Made by a program: the position numbers and the translations under genes
Shown: one piece after another, positions 30,493-39,380 of the stretch
How positions within the stretch are numbered: position 1 is the first letter of the stretch
Layout: each line of letters begins with the position of its first letter
Assembly: GCF_021223605.1 (NCBI RefSeq)
Contig: NZ_CP075175.1
Span: 2,362,501 to 2,426,500, forward strand
Length of the DNA stretch: 64,000 nucleotides
Origin: Paenibacillus sp. 481
GTDB lineage: Bacteria; Bacillota; Bacilli; Paenibacillales; Paenibacillaceae
Direction: 5' to 3'
Notes under the pieces: generated by a model
Databases searched by the model: none
The model's input: only the letters and a program-made list of their open reading frames with translations
Told to the model about the DNA's origin: nothing

Positions 30493-31023
30493 ATGTTGAA
30501 TCGCGTGATTTTAATTGGTCGTCTGACGCGTGACCCGGAATTACGCTACACACCAGCAGGAGTTGCGGTAACGCAATTTACGTTGGCGGTAGACCGACCG
30601 TATTCGAGTCAGTCTGGTGAACGTGAAGCGGATTTCATTCCAGTCGTCACATGGCGACAGTTAGCAGAGACATGTGCAAACTATTTGCGCAAAGGTCGAC
30701 TGACTGCAGTGGAAGGACGCATCCAAGTTCGTAGCTACGACAATAATGAAGGAAAGCGTGTATACGTAACTGAAATTATTGCCGATAATGTTCGTTTCTT
30801 GGAATCTAACCGCGATAGCGGTGGAATGCGTGAAGATATGGGTGGCGGACAAGGTGCACCTGCACCTAGCTCGTATGGTCAAAACTCGCAGAACTCTCAA
30901 GGTTCGCAGAGTGGACAGCCTCGTGGCGGTTCGAACAACAACTATTCGCGTGGACCAGCAGCGGATCCTTTCTCAGACGACGGAAGACCGATCGATATTT
31001 CTGATGATGATTTGCCATTCTAA
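30493..31023 (+). CDS. ssb: Single-stranded DNA-binding protein
   Basis: 176 aa. An OB-fold occupies residues 1 to ~105 (MLNRVILIGRLTRDPELRYT); a Gly/Gln/Ser-rich linker follows; the acidic tip ends DDDLPF, which recruits replication and repair partners. Housekeeping SSB by position between S6 and S18. AGGAGGGG precedes the ATG. Confidence 0.98.
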   Translation: MLNRVILIGRLTRDPELRYTPAGVAVTQFTLAVDRPYSSQSGEREADFIPVVTWRQLAETCANYLRKGRLTAVEGRIQVRSYDNNEGKRVYVTEIIADNVRFLESNRDSGGMREDMGGGQGAPAPSSYGQNSQNSQGSQSGQPRGGSNNNYSRGPAADPFSDDGRPIDISDDDLPF

Positions 31024-31044
31024 CTTGGAAAGGACTGAAACGGA

Positions 31045-31320
31045 ATGAGCTTCAAGCAAAATGAAGGCGGCGAGCGCCCAGAGCGCAAGTTTGGTGGTCG
31101 TAAAGGCCGTAACAAACGCCGTAAAGTGTGTTTCTTTACAGTAAACAAAATCACACACATCGATTATAAAGATACGGACTTGCTTCGTAAATTTATTAGC
31201 GAGCGCGGCAAAATCTTGCCACGTCGTGTGACTGGTACAAGCGCGAAGTACCAACGTGCGTTGACGATCGCTATCAAGCGTTCCCGTCAAGTAGCGTTGT
31301 TGCCATACACAACTGAGTAG
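31045..31320 (+). CDS. rpsR: 30S ribosomal protein S18
   Basis: 91 aa. Basic N-terminal extension then [17 protein letters not shown] and [18 protein letters not shown], standard S18. Last gene of the operon, 21 bp after ssb and followed by a terminator. The Cys in KVCFF occurs in zinc-type S18, but the full ligand set is not obvious. Confidence 0.98.
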   Translation: MSFKQNEGGERPERKFGGRKGRNKRRKVCFFTVNKITHIDYKDTDLLRKFISERGKILPRRVTGTSAKYQRALTIAIKRSRQVALLPYTTE

Positions 31321-31331
31321 TATTAAGAAGA

Positions 31332-31358
31332 GCAGCCGGTCAAACGGCTGCTTTTTTT
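31332..31358 (+). terminator. Terminator after rpsR
   Basis: 7-bp stem gcagccg / cggctgc, 6-nt loop, seven T residues. Confidence 0.95.
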
Positions 31359-31384
31359 AATGCGAATGTATAAGGTACACCTAA

Positions 31385-31430
31385 CTAAAGCCAGCCCTCA
31401 TGCACAATATGCCATGAGGGCTGGCTTTAG
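31385..31430. repeat. Perfect 18-bp inverted repeat between rpsR and marR
   Basis: Arms ctaaagccagccctcatg and catgagggctggctttag with a 10-nt loop, in the convergent gap. It probably serves as a shared barrier or terminator, although neither side has a clean T-tract. Confidence 0.6.
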
Positions 31431-31483
31431 TCCGTTCTTTTTCCCTAAGCTCAGGCTAAGAGGAATACACGGACTAACACGAG

Positions 31484-31948
31484 CTAAGGGTTAGGGTTAA
31501 GCTTAGATGCCATAATACGATCAATCGTGTGATTCATACTGTGCAACGATTGTTGGAAAGCCAACAATTCCTGCTCGTCCACATCAGACATAATATGTTT
31601 CAGTAAGGTTGCAATTTCTGCATCACATTCCTTCACAAGGTCTGTCCCAGCAGGAGTTATACGGATGTTGATAACTCTTCGATCAGCCGCATTGTATTCT
31701 CTGGTCGCATAGCCCAGCTCGATCAGTTTATTGACAATAGGTGTTAGCTGCTGCTTGGACATCTGCATATGACCAGCCAACTCCGTCATATTCAGTTCAG
31801 CACGCATGTAGATCAACCACAGTGCGTGCGATTGCGATGTATTAAGTTCATGATGGATATGATGGTCAATAAACTTCATTAAATTACGCTGATTCATCAT
31901 AAACAGCGACCATTCTTCAATTATTTTTCCCCAGTAGGAATCTTTCAT
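31484..31948 (-). CDS. MarR family transcriptional regulator
   Basis: 154 aa winged-helix regulator: MTELAGHMQMSKQQLTPIVNKLIELGYATREYNAADRRVINIRIT is split across the recognition helix and wing. MarR proteins are usually repressors released by small ligands. GGAGGT lies before the ATG. It is divergent from a cytochrome P450 gene, with two palindromes in the shared promoter region, so P450 control is the obvious hypothesis. Confidence 0.93.
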   Translation of the reverse strand: MKDSYWGKIIEEWSLFMMNQRNLMKFIDHHIHHELNTSQSHALWLIYMRAELNMTELAGHMQMSKQQLTPIVNKLIELGYATREYNAADRRVINIRITPAGTDLVKECDAEIATLLKHIMSDVDEQELLAFQQSLHSMNHTIDRIMASKLNPNP

Positions 31949-31960
31949 GGTGACCTCCGC

Positions 31961-31977
31961 TAATTAGTTACTAATTA
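31961..31977. promoter_or_regulatory. Probable MarR operator
   Basis: TAATTAGT-T-ACTAATTA is a perfect 8+1+8 palindrome, 13 bp upstream of the marR start and of the size MarR dimers bind. Confidence 0.6.
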
Positions 31978-32014
31978 TAATCATAAAATTTGACAGTCGA
32001 AAAAGGAAGTGATA

Positions 32015-32052
32015 AATTATTAATAGTAAATAATTATTTACTATTAATAATT
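32015..32052. promoter_or_regulatory. Perfect 38-bp palindrome before the P450 gene
   Basis: Each 19-base arm (aattattaatagtaaataa and its complement) matches with no central spacer. It is almost pure AT and lies 88 bp before the chosen P450 start. It may be an operator, a cruciform, or an RNA hairpin in the 5' leader. Confidence 0.6.
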
Positions 32053-32139
32053 GTTTATTATAATGCAACTGCAACGGCAAGTACTCATGACATGACACAA
32101 TCCAAGTATTTTCAAATGAATGAAAGTGCGGTGGTAAAG

Positions 32140-33285
32140 ATGAAATGGTCCGTATCAGAGCAGTTAATTCCTTATTCTTGGTTTAAGCAAATGCGTGATG
32201 AGCAGCCTATTTACTTTGATGAACAGACGCAAATGTGGAATGTATTTCGCTATCATGATATTAAATCCATCTTAGGTAATCACCATATTTTTTCTAGTCA
32301 TCAAGAAAAAGAAGAATATACCCCATTTGAGGAGAGCATTTTATTTATAGATCCACCTAGGCACAAGCAATTGCGCTCTCTTGTTGCTAAAGCATTTACA
32401 CCACGAGCAATTGAAGCATTAACGCCACGTATAATCCAAATTACGAATGAATGGTTAGATAGGGTGTTGGAACAAGGTACAATGAATGTTGTCGCAGACT
32501 TTGCTAGCCCATTACCTGTAACGATTATTGCGGAAATGCTTGGTATCCAATCGCAGGATAGGGACAAATTTCGTGAGTGGTCACTTGCATTAGTTACCTT
32601 CGATCCAGCGCAGATGTTGAAGCCACAGCAGGAAATGACCCCTTACTTTACTGAAATCGCAAATGAACGTCGAAAACGGCCTCAAAATGATTTAATTTCG
32701 GCTTTAGTTCAAGTCAAAGAGGAGGGAATTCAACTATCCGATGCGGAACTGATCGGTTTTTGTATTTTGCTCTTGGTGGCAGGTAATGAAACAACGACGA
32801 ACCTCATAACAGCCACGCTTCTATGTATAGCTAATGAACCAGCTGCCTACCAGCAGGTGATGTCTAACCATGAGCGAATACCTTCTCTGATTGAAGAAAC
32901 ATTACGATATGCTTCGCCTGTCCAAAGCACACAACGATTTATTACAGAAGACGTAACCTTTCAGGGACATCCATTTAAAGCTGGCCAAACCGTTTTGACA
33001 TGGCTTGCTTCCGGAAATCAAGACGAGGCCGTATTTGAGCAGCCTCACTTATTCGATATGAATCGCAGTCCGAATCCACATTTGACATTTGGGCACGGCA
33101 TTCATTTCTGCTTAGGCGTCATGCTGGCCCGGCTTGAGGCTAAGATTACGTTTTCGAGCTTGCTTAGTCGTACTCGAAACATTAAAATTGCCGACCATGC
33201 CGTGTTAGAGCGCATAAACAGTCAATCCATTTTCGGTTTAACCGAATTGCCGATTACGTTCGAAGCTCAAAATTGTCCGAATTGA
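32140..33285 (+). CDS. Cytochrome P450
   Basis: 381 aa from ATG at 32140. A soluble bacterial P450 monooxygenase: I-helix LLVAGNETTTNLI, K-helix EETLRYASP (ExxR), and heme loop FGHGIHFCLGVMLARLE with the thiolate Cys. The substrate is unknown; the YjiB/CYP107-like pattern is typical of Bacillales. Start choice is uncertain: only this ATG has an SD-like GGTGG; ATGs at 32092 and 32116 are in frame without SD. No ferredoxin or reductase gene is adjacent. Followed by a terminator. Confidence 0.9.
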   Translation: MKWSVSEQLIPYSWFKQMRDEQPIYFDEQTQMWNVFRYHDIKSILGNHHIFSSHQEKEEYTPFEESILFIDPPRHKQLRSLVAKAFTPRAIEALTPRIIQITNEWLDRVLEQGTMNVVADFASPLPVTIIAEMLGIQSQDRDKFREWSLALVTFDPAQMLKPQQEMTPYFTEIANERRKRPQNDLISALVQVKEEGIQLSDAELIGFCILLLVAGNETTTNLITATLLCIANEPAAYQQVMSNHERIPSLIEETLRYASPVQSTQRFITEDVTFQGHPFKAGQTVLTWLASGNQDEAVFEQPHLFDMNRSPNPHLTFGHGIHFCLGVMLARLEAKITFSSLLSRTRNIKIADHAVLERINSQSIFGLTELPITFEAQNCPN

Positions 33286-33309
33286 ACCCATTAAAATAAC
33301 TCCATAATG

Positions 33310-33362
33310 AAGGAAATTCCCCGGTTACGCACGTCGTATATAACGGGAGAATTTCCTTTTTT
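33310..33362 (+). terminator. Terminator after the P450 gene
   Basis: Arms aaggaaattccccggtta and taacgggagaatttcctt with a few mismatches, followed by six T residues. Confidence 0.9.
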
Positions 33363-33526
33363 AATTGTGAAAATATGGACTAAACAGACCGGAAAAATGA
33401 GCCGATGAAATTTATACATTTTATTTTTGCGACGGAACCTTGTAAAATAGACATATTCTTTGTTAAAAAGTCGGGACCCTGCTCATCCTAAGCATTGAAT
33501 CTACAATTGCGGGAGGGTATCAGGGG

Positions 33527-34330
33527 ATGCCAGACTGGCTCATCGTCATCTATCGTACATGGATAGCTATGGTAGTGCTGTTTAGTTTAACAAAGCTGCT
33601 CGGCAAGCGGCAAGTATCGCAGCTGTCCCTGTTTGAATATTTGACAGGATTGACGGTGGGTGGTCTTGCTGTATTTATTTCACTAAATACAGATGGCCGT
33701 TGGATACTAGGGGTAATTTCTTTGTTGGTGTGGGTACTCACTTCATTTGGTGTGGAGTGGGCGCAGTTAAAGAGTAAACGATTCCGGGATCTATTGCACG
33801 CCAAGGGCACCGTTCTTATTCGCCAAGGACGTATACTGGAGCGCAATATGCGTAAAGAGCGATTGACCATTGATGAGATGATGATACAATTGCGAAATAA
33901 AAATGCATTCCACCTTGCGGATGTGGAATTTGCTATTATGGAGCCCAGCGGGGAAATTAACGTCATGCTAAAGTCTGCTAACAGGCCGTTGACGGTAGCC
34001 CATGCTCATGCCCATGCTCAGGCAAGTTTAACAAATGGTTATACAACTGTTGGTGCAGCAGAGGCTATATCCAAGCTCGACCTAGAATCGGAACCTGAGC
34101 CCACAATTGTCCTTATGGACGGCACGATACTAGAAGATTCATTATTCGATATTGGGAAAGATGTTGCTTGGCTGGAAGGGGAGCTAAAGCAGCGGAATTT
34201 AACACCAGAACAAGTGTTTATCGTACAAGTTGATGGGAAATTTCAGTTATATATTGATGTATATAGTCATGCAGCAGAGAGAGCGCGATTAGGCTCTTTA
34301 TTATCGGACCGCCATTTGCGTGATCCTTAA
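33527..34330 (+). CDS. DUF421 membrane protein (YetF-like)
   Basis: 267 aa. Three N-terminal membrane helices (to about residue 75), then the cytosolic DUF421 domain with GTVLIRQGRILERNMRKERLT. Family function is unclear; YetF-like proteins occur in several paralogues in Bacillus spores and vegetative cells. An alternating His-Ala run (159-164, AHAHAHA) sits in the linker and could bind metal. GGGAGGG precedes the ATG. Confidence 0.9.
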   Translation: MPDWLIVIYRTWIAMVVLFSLTKLLGKRQVSQLSLFEYLTGLTVGGLAVFISLNTDGRWILGVISLLVWVLTSFGVEWAQLKSKRFRDLLHAKGTVLIRQGRILERNMRKERLTIDEMMIQLRNKNAFHLADVEFAIMEPSGEINVMLKSANRPLTVAHAHAHAQASLTNGYTTVGAAEAISKLDLESEPEPTIVLMDGTILEDSLFDIGKDVAWLEGELKQRNLTPEQVFIVQVDGKFQLYIDVYSHAAERARLGSLLSDRHLRDP

Positions 34331-34369
34331 CTAAAGACCTGAAAACCGAACAGGAAGAAGAGGATTATT

Positions 34370-35350
34370 ATGAAAAAAAGATATAAAAAGTGGAGCATTG
34401 CATTAGTTGTACTTGCGCTAATTGCTGGTGGAGCTTTTATTTTCCGCAATCAGTTGGCAGTGTTCGCATTTGATATGTTCTTCTCCGATAAAGTGGAAGA
34501 GACGCTTAATGAGTCATACAAACCGATTGAAGGTAAGGAAGAAGTTGTTCGTCAAATTACAGAACCATTTTCTATCTTGCTAATGGGTATCGATCAGCGG
34601 AGTAAAGAAGTAGGTCGTTCAGACACGATGATTTATTCAGTCGTTCGTCCGCAAGACAATAAGGTGCTGCTCGTTTCAATACCGCGTGATACGTATACCG
34701 AAATCATAGGTAAAGATTATAAAACAAAAATTAACCACGCGTATGCATTTGGCGGCGCCAAGATGAGCATAGACACGGTTGAGAACTTGCTGGGACAAAA
34801 GGTAGACCATTATGCAACGGTTAACTTTGAAGGGCTTAAAGATGTCGTGAACGCACTAGATGGAGTTAAACTACCTATTACAGAAGATATAGTAAATCGT
34901 GATCCTAACCATGAGAAATTCCGCATTGAGGGCAACAAGCCCATTTATGATGGCCAAGAAGCCTTGTATTATGTACGTTATCGCGAAGACTCGGATATGA
35001 ATCGTACAATGCGTCACCGTATCTTTTTGGATGCTCTCATGAATCGCGCAATCGAACTGGACAAAATCGGAAGGCTTCCTGAACTTATTAATATTATGGG
35101 TCAAAATTTTACTACCGATATGCGTCCTAAGTATATGATTGATTTAGCGAAAACGATGCTATCCAAAGGAAGCATTCCTTCGATTAGCAACTACATGTTG
35201 CACGGTAGTGGAAAAATGATGAGCGGCGGTTGGTATTACCTTCCGCTCGAAGAGGATATGGAGTACGTTCAGCAGCTTATCGCCAATTGGATGAACCCTA
35301 ATACGGATGTGTCACAACTGATGCAACCACGTCAATTGCAACCCGAATAA
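34370..35350 (+). CDS. LytR-CpsA-Psr (LCP) family wall polymer ligase
   Basis: 326 aa. One N-terminal membrane helix (about 10-28), then an extracellular LCP domain: LLMGIDQRSKE, GRSDTMI and VSIPRDTYTEI hold the conserved Arg and Asp residues, with YYVRYREDSDMNRTMRH downstream. LCP enzymes attach teichoic acids or other glycopolymers to peptidoglycan. Start preceded by AAGAGGA. Single gene with its own terminator. Confidence 0.95.
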   Translation: MKKRYKKWSIALVVLALIAGGAFIFRNQLAVFAFDMFFSDKVEETLNESYKPIEGKEEVVRQITEPFSILLMGIDQRSKEVGRSDTMIYSVVRPQDNKVLLVSIPRDTYTEIIGKDYKTKINHAYAFGGAKMSIDTVENLLGQKVDHYATVNFEGLKDVVNALDGVKLPITEDIVNRDPNHEKFRIEGNKPIYDGQEALYYVRYREDSDMNRTMRHRIFLDALMNRAIELDKIGRLPELINIMGQNFTTDMRPKYMIDLAKTMLSKGSIPSISNYMLHGSGKMMSGGWYYLPLEEDMEYVQQLIANWMNPNTDVSQLMQPRQLQPE

Positions 35351-35355
35351 TCGAA

Positions 35356-35389
35356 AACCAGCTGCTTCGGTAGCTGGTTTTTGTTTTTC
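35356..35389 (+). terminator. Terminator after the LCP gene
   Basis: 8-bp stem aaccagct / agctggtt, 8-nt loop, TTTGTTTTT tail. Confidence 0.92.
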
Positions 35390-35474
35390 ATGGGTAAAAT
35401 GTGTTAATTTAATGATAGGGATATTGAACGTTATGATAGGTATCCCTGCTTGATTCAAGGAGGAGACCTGACGG

Positions 35475-35897
35475 ATGAATATTGCTTTTTTCTTATTGCC
35501 GAAACACGAAGTTGTCTGTTTGCCGATTAGTGCCACTCTGCGCCAGACGTTAGAGCGAATGGAACATCATCGCTATACTTCGGTGCCGATCTTAAATGAT
35601 GAAGGGGAGTATATGGGGACCGTTACAGAAGGGGATTTATTATGGCATATGAAGAACTCAGCAGGGGAAATTACATTTGAGGATGCTTCGAAATATTTGC
35701 TCAAAGACGTGCCGCTCAATATGCGTAATAAACCAGTGCGCATTGATTCTAATATGGAAGACTTAATTAAGCTGGCGAAAGGACAGAACTTCGTGCCTGT
35801 TGTGGACGATATGAACCGTTTTATCGGTATTGTACGTCGTAGTCAAATTATTGAGTATTGCGAGCAGTTCGTAATGAAAGCATTAGACCCCATTTAA
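35475..35897 (+). CDS. CBS-domain pair protein
   Basis: 140 aa made of two CBS motifs (about 18-70 and 85-135), a fold that binds adenine nucleotides. Some stand-alone CBS proteins in Bacillales are c-di-AMP receptors (DarB/CbpB). This one is encoded 1 kb upstream of the c-di-AMP phosphodiesterase gdpP, which makes such a role attractive but untested. AAGGAGGAG precedes the ATG. Confidence 0.85.
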   Translation: MNIAFFLLPKHEVVCLPISATLRQTLERMEHHRYTSVPILNDEGEYMGTVTEGDLLWHMKNSAGEITFEDASKYLLKDVPLNMRNKPVRIDSNMEDLIKLAKGQNFVPVVDDMNRFIGIVRRSQIIEYCEQFVMKALDPI

Positions 35898-35948
35898 TTT
35901 ATGATATAATGGAGAATACATTTATTTTAGAAATGTAAGAGGTGAACA

Positions 35949-36893
35949 TTGTTGAAGAATCGCTGGTCTTCCGTAGCATGGGCCGTTGCAGCTCTTGTGC
36001 TGCTATTGTCTATATCACATCCGATACAGGTGTTGACGATGAGCTTTATGGCGATACCAATCGTTATGTTAAGCACCATGCTATCTGTAGGAGCGTTGGC
36101 TCTGCATTTGGTGGCATTGCTGGCAATCGTCTTTATGCTGTTTGGGCAATTAGGTTCCGTAGCTGTGTTACAATCGTTATATTTTATTATTCCAGGTATC
36201 GTACTTGGACAAATGTTTAAACGGAAGCGTCCAGCATGGAATTCTTTTTTAGCTGTTACGATCACGTTTTTAATTCAGTCGTTGTTGTTATTGGCCTTTG
36301 CTTCAGTTGTGCTCAATTTCAATCTCACCACGTATATTACGGAAGCAGCAGAGCAGTTTTCAAAAAGTCTTGAGCAATCAGGTGTCGCAGGCGTCATGCA
36401 AGGTGGATTCTCATCCGAGCAAATTGCTCTTTACGCCAAAATAGTAGGAAGCATGCTGCCGTTTTGGTTAATCGGTATTTCCTTATATATGGGGACGATT
36501 ACGTATGCCTTCAGTCGTCTGTTATTGGCCGTGCAAGGTATAGATGTAAATAAGCTAAAGCCGGTGCGTGAATGGAGACTGCCGAAGTCGCTTATTTGGT
36601 ACTACTTGTTTGCCGTTATTTTAAGGCTTGCTACACCAGTATCAACAGATAGCTTTTTGACGCTCATTTTGTTCAACTTGGAACCGTTGTTGGATTTGGC
36701 TTTTGCCGTGCAGGGTATCTCCTTGTTGTTCTTCATAGCTCATGAAAAGAAGTGGAAAAAGGCGATTCCAGTTGTCATTGTCGTGGTCGGCATCTTATTG
36801 CTGTCGCCGCTTATGATATCTGTACTGCGCATTGTCGGAATGATCGATTTACTCTTTCCGTTGCGTCAAGCGATCTCCAAACCAAGAACATAG
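35949..36893 (+). CDS. yybS: DUF2232 membrane protein YybS
   Basis: 314 aa with about eight predicted membrane helices, DUF2232. Function unknown; it precedes gdpP in most Bacillales. Start TTG at 35949 or the next TTG at 35952; AGAGGTG supports either. The gap to gdpP is 12 bp, so it forms an operon with gdpP, rplI and dnaB. Confidence 0.9.
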   Translation: MLKNRWSSVAWAVAALVLLLSISHPIQVLTMSFMAIPIVMLSTMLSVGALALHLVALLAIVFMLFGQLGSVAVLQSLYFIIPGIVLGQMFKRKRPAWNSFLAVTITFLIQSLLLLAFASVVLNFNLTTYITEAAEQFSKSLEQSGVAGVMQGGFSSEQIALYAKIVGSMLPFWLIGISLYMGTITYAFSRLLLAVQGIDVNKLKPVREWRLPKSLIWYYLFAVILRLATPVSTDSFLTLILFNLEPLLDLAFAVQGISLLFFIAHEKKWKKAIPVVIVVVGILLLSPLMISVLRIVGMIDLLFPLRQAISKPRT

Positions 36894-36905
36894 GGTGAGG
36901 TAGGC

Positions 36906-38930
36906 ATGCCAAAATTGTTGTTCCAACGCTGGTACGCCAAGCACACAGGTTGGACGTTCGTTCTATTGCTTGTGCTAACTGTGGTATTAGCCATTTTTAA
37001 TTGGGCGCTAGCCATGCTTGGGCTGATTGCTACTGCTGTATTGGCGTCAGCATCCCTTAAAGCAGAACGTAAGTTTCGCGAGGAAACTGAGTCATATTTA
37101 GAAACATTGGGCTATCGGATTCAGCGAGCTGGCGAACAGTCGATTGTAGGGCTCCCTTACGGTATCGTCCTCTACGGTGAGGATCGTAAAGTAGAGTGGC
37201 ACAATCCGTATATGGAGCAGCTGTTAAATCGCAAGGATATTAACGGCAGCGAGCTGACAGCCGTATTCCCACAACTGCAAACCAAAGAGATGGATGGTAC
37301 GATCGAGCTGTTCTTAGCAGGTCGCTTTATTCAAGCGACGATCGTGCGCGAAGAGCGCATCGTTTACTTTACCGACGTTACGGAGCTATGGGCGCTGCGT
37401 AAACGACTGGATGAGGAGCGCATCGCGGTTGGTACAGTCGTTATGGATAACTTGGAGGAGTCGACGCAGGGCTTAGACGATCAGCAGCGGTCGGTTTTGC
37501 TTGCTCGCGTGACATTTATTATTACCGAGTGGGCTAGCGAGCACGGTATTTTGATGAAACGCTTATCCTCCGATCGGCATTTCATGGTGATGAATATGCA
37601 GACATTGAAATCGTTGGAGCAGACGCGATTCGTTGTACTGGATGAAGTGCGAGAGATGACGCTTGATAACAAGCTGCCTGTGACGCTTAGTATGGGCTTT
37701 GCCGCGGGTGCATCAGGCTCGTCAGCTGCAGGTGCATCTGCCTCTGTAGCGAATAACGCTGACGACAGCACGGGGATTGAAACGATTGCGGAGCTCGGCC
37801 AACTGGCCCAGTCCAGCTTAGATATTGCGCTTGGCCGTGGAGGCGACCAGGTTGCCGTCCGTGTAGGCCAGCGGCTATCTTTCTACGGCGGGAAGTCTAA
37901 CGCCGTAGAGAAGCGTACACGCGTGCGTGCGCGCGTCATCTCTCATGCGCTCCGCAACTTTATTAAGCAGAGCGACACGGTGCTCATTATGGGGCATAAG
38001 CTGCCTGACACCGACTCTGTCGGTGCGGCGCTAGGCGTATTGAACGCATGCCGCACGCTTGATAAGGAAGCGTATATCGTGCTTGAGGAGAGCAATCCGT
38101 CCATTGACCGACTTGTTGCCATGCTCAAGAAAGACGAGATATTGTGGTCGCGTTTTATAACGCGCTATGAGGCCATGGAGATTGCGACGAAGGATAGCTT
38201 ACTCATCGTCGTAGATACGCATAAAGCAGCGATGGTCGAAGAGCCTCGCTTGCTGCAAGCGACGGATCGGGTCGTTATTATCGACCATCATCGTCGAGGC
38301 GCCGAGTTTATTCAGGATGCCGTGCTTGTATATTTGGAGCCATATGCATCTTCTACGGCAGAGCTTGTGACCGAGCTGCTGCAATATATTGATACAAGCA
38401 TTAACTTGAGTGTGCTTGAAGCGACTGCATTGCTGGCAGGTATTACGGTCGATACGAAGCATTTTGCCTTGCGTACCGGTTCACGCACGTATGATGCGGC
38501 GGGATATTTACGCCGCCAAGGCGCTGATCCGCTCCTCATTCAGCGTATGCTGAAAGAGGACCTTGATCAGTACATTGAAAAGGCGGATATTATCCGCCGT
38601 GCGGAAACGCTATACGGGCATATTGCTGTAGCTGTAACCGAGCCTGGCCGTAAATTTTCACAGTTGCTCATTGCACAGGTAGCTGATACGCTGTTAAATA
38701 TGACCGACGTATTGGCCTCGTTCGTTATTAGCGAACGACCAGATGGATTAATAGGAATTAGCGCTCGTTCGCTTGGTCAGATGAACGTGCAAGTCGTTAT
38801 GGAGCGACTTGGCGGGGGAGGACACCTGACGAACGCAGCCGCACAAATTCAAGGCACATTAGCGGAAGCGGAAGCGAAGCTTAAACGTGTGCTTGAGGAA
38901 ATAGATGCCGAAGAGGGGTTGTTCGAATGA
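36906..38930 (+). CDS. gdpP: Cyclic-di-AMP phosphodiesterase GdpP
   Basis: 674 aa. Two N-terminal membrane helices (about 15-50), a PAS-like domain, a degenerate GGDEF domain, and DHH/DHHA1 domains ([23 protein letters not shown] near the C-terminus). GdpP splits c-di-AMP to pApA, affecting wall stress and beta-lactam tolerance. The GGDEF region contains a Gly/Ser/Ala-rich insert (about residues 260-280). It overlaps rplI by 4 bp (ATGA). Confidence 0.97.
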   Translation: MPKLLFQRWYAKHTGWTFVLLLVLTVVLAIFNWALAMLGLIATAVLASASLKAERKFREETESYLETLGYRIQRAGEQSIVGLPYGIVLYGEDRKVEWHNPYMEQLLNRKDINGSELTAVFPQLQTKEMDGTIELFLAGRFIQATIVREERIVYFTDVTELWALRKRLDEERIAVGTVVMDNLEESTQGLDDQQRSVLLARVTFIITEWASEHGILMKRLSSDRHFMVMNMQTLKSLEQTRFVVLDEVREMTLDNKLPVTLSMGFAAGASGSSAAGASASVANNADDSTGIETIAELGQLAQSSLDIALGRGGDQVAVRVGQRLSFYGGKSNAVEKRTRVRARVISHALRNFIKQSDTVLIMGHKLPDTDSVGAALGVLNACRTLDKEAYIVLEESNPSIDRLVAMLKKDEILWSRFITRYEAMEIATKDSLLIVVDTHKAAMVEEPRLLQATDRVVIIDHHRRGAEFIQDAVLVYLEPYASSTAELVTELLQYIDTSINLSVLEATALLAGITVDTKHFALRTGSRTYDAAGYLRRQGADPLLIQRMLKEDLDQYIEKADIIRRAETLYGHIAVAVTEPGRKFSQLLIAQVADTLLNMTDVLASFVISERPDGLIGISARSLGQMNVQVVMERLGGGGHLTNAAAQIQGTLAEAEAKLKRVLEEIDAEEGLFE

Positions 38931-39373
38931 AAGTCATTTTGTTGCAGGATGTTAAAGGGCAAGGTAAACGAGGACAAGTTAAGGAAGTATCCGAGGGTTA
39001 CGCGCAAAACTTCCTCATCCCGCGCGGCTTGGCGCGTCTGGCGACAGACGGCAATATGAAGACCCTTGACCAGCAGAACAAAGCTGAAGATAAGCGTAAA
39101 GCACAAGAGAAGGCAGACGCTGAGGCACTTGCTGCGAAGCTGAATGAAACGACAGTCGTATTGAAAGCAAAAGCAGGTGAAGGTGGCCGTTTATTCGGGG
39201 CTATTACATCGAAGCAGATTGCTGAAGCATTACAACAACAAATGAAGCTCAAAATAGATAAGCGTAAGATTGAATTACAGGATTCAATTCGTTCGCTCGG
39301 TTTTACAAATGTATCGATCAAGTTGCATCCTGAAGTAAAAGCAACGACAAAGGTACAAGTAACGGAGGAATAA
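38927..39373 (+). CDS. rplI: 50S ribosomal protein L9
   Basis: 148 aa. Bacterial L9 with the N-terminal RNA-binding lobe ([30 protein letters not shown]), a long central helix and the C-terminal lobe. Start coupled to gdpP; the dnaB start is 8 bp downstream. Confidence 0.98.
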   Translation: MKVILLQDVKGQGKRGQVKEVSEGYAQNFLIPRGLARLATDGNMKTLDQQNKAEDKRKAQEKADAEALAAKLNETTVVLKAKAGEGGRLFGAITSKQIAEALQQQMKLKIDKRKIELQDSIRSLGFTNVSIKLHPEVKATTKVQVTEE

Positions 39374-39380
39374 GCCTATT

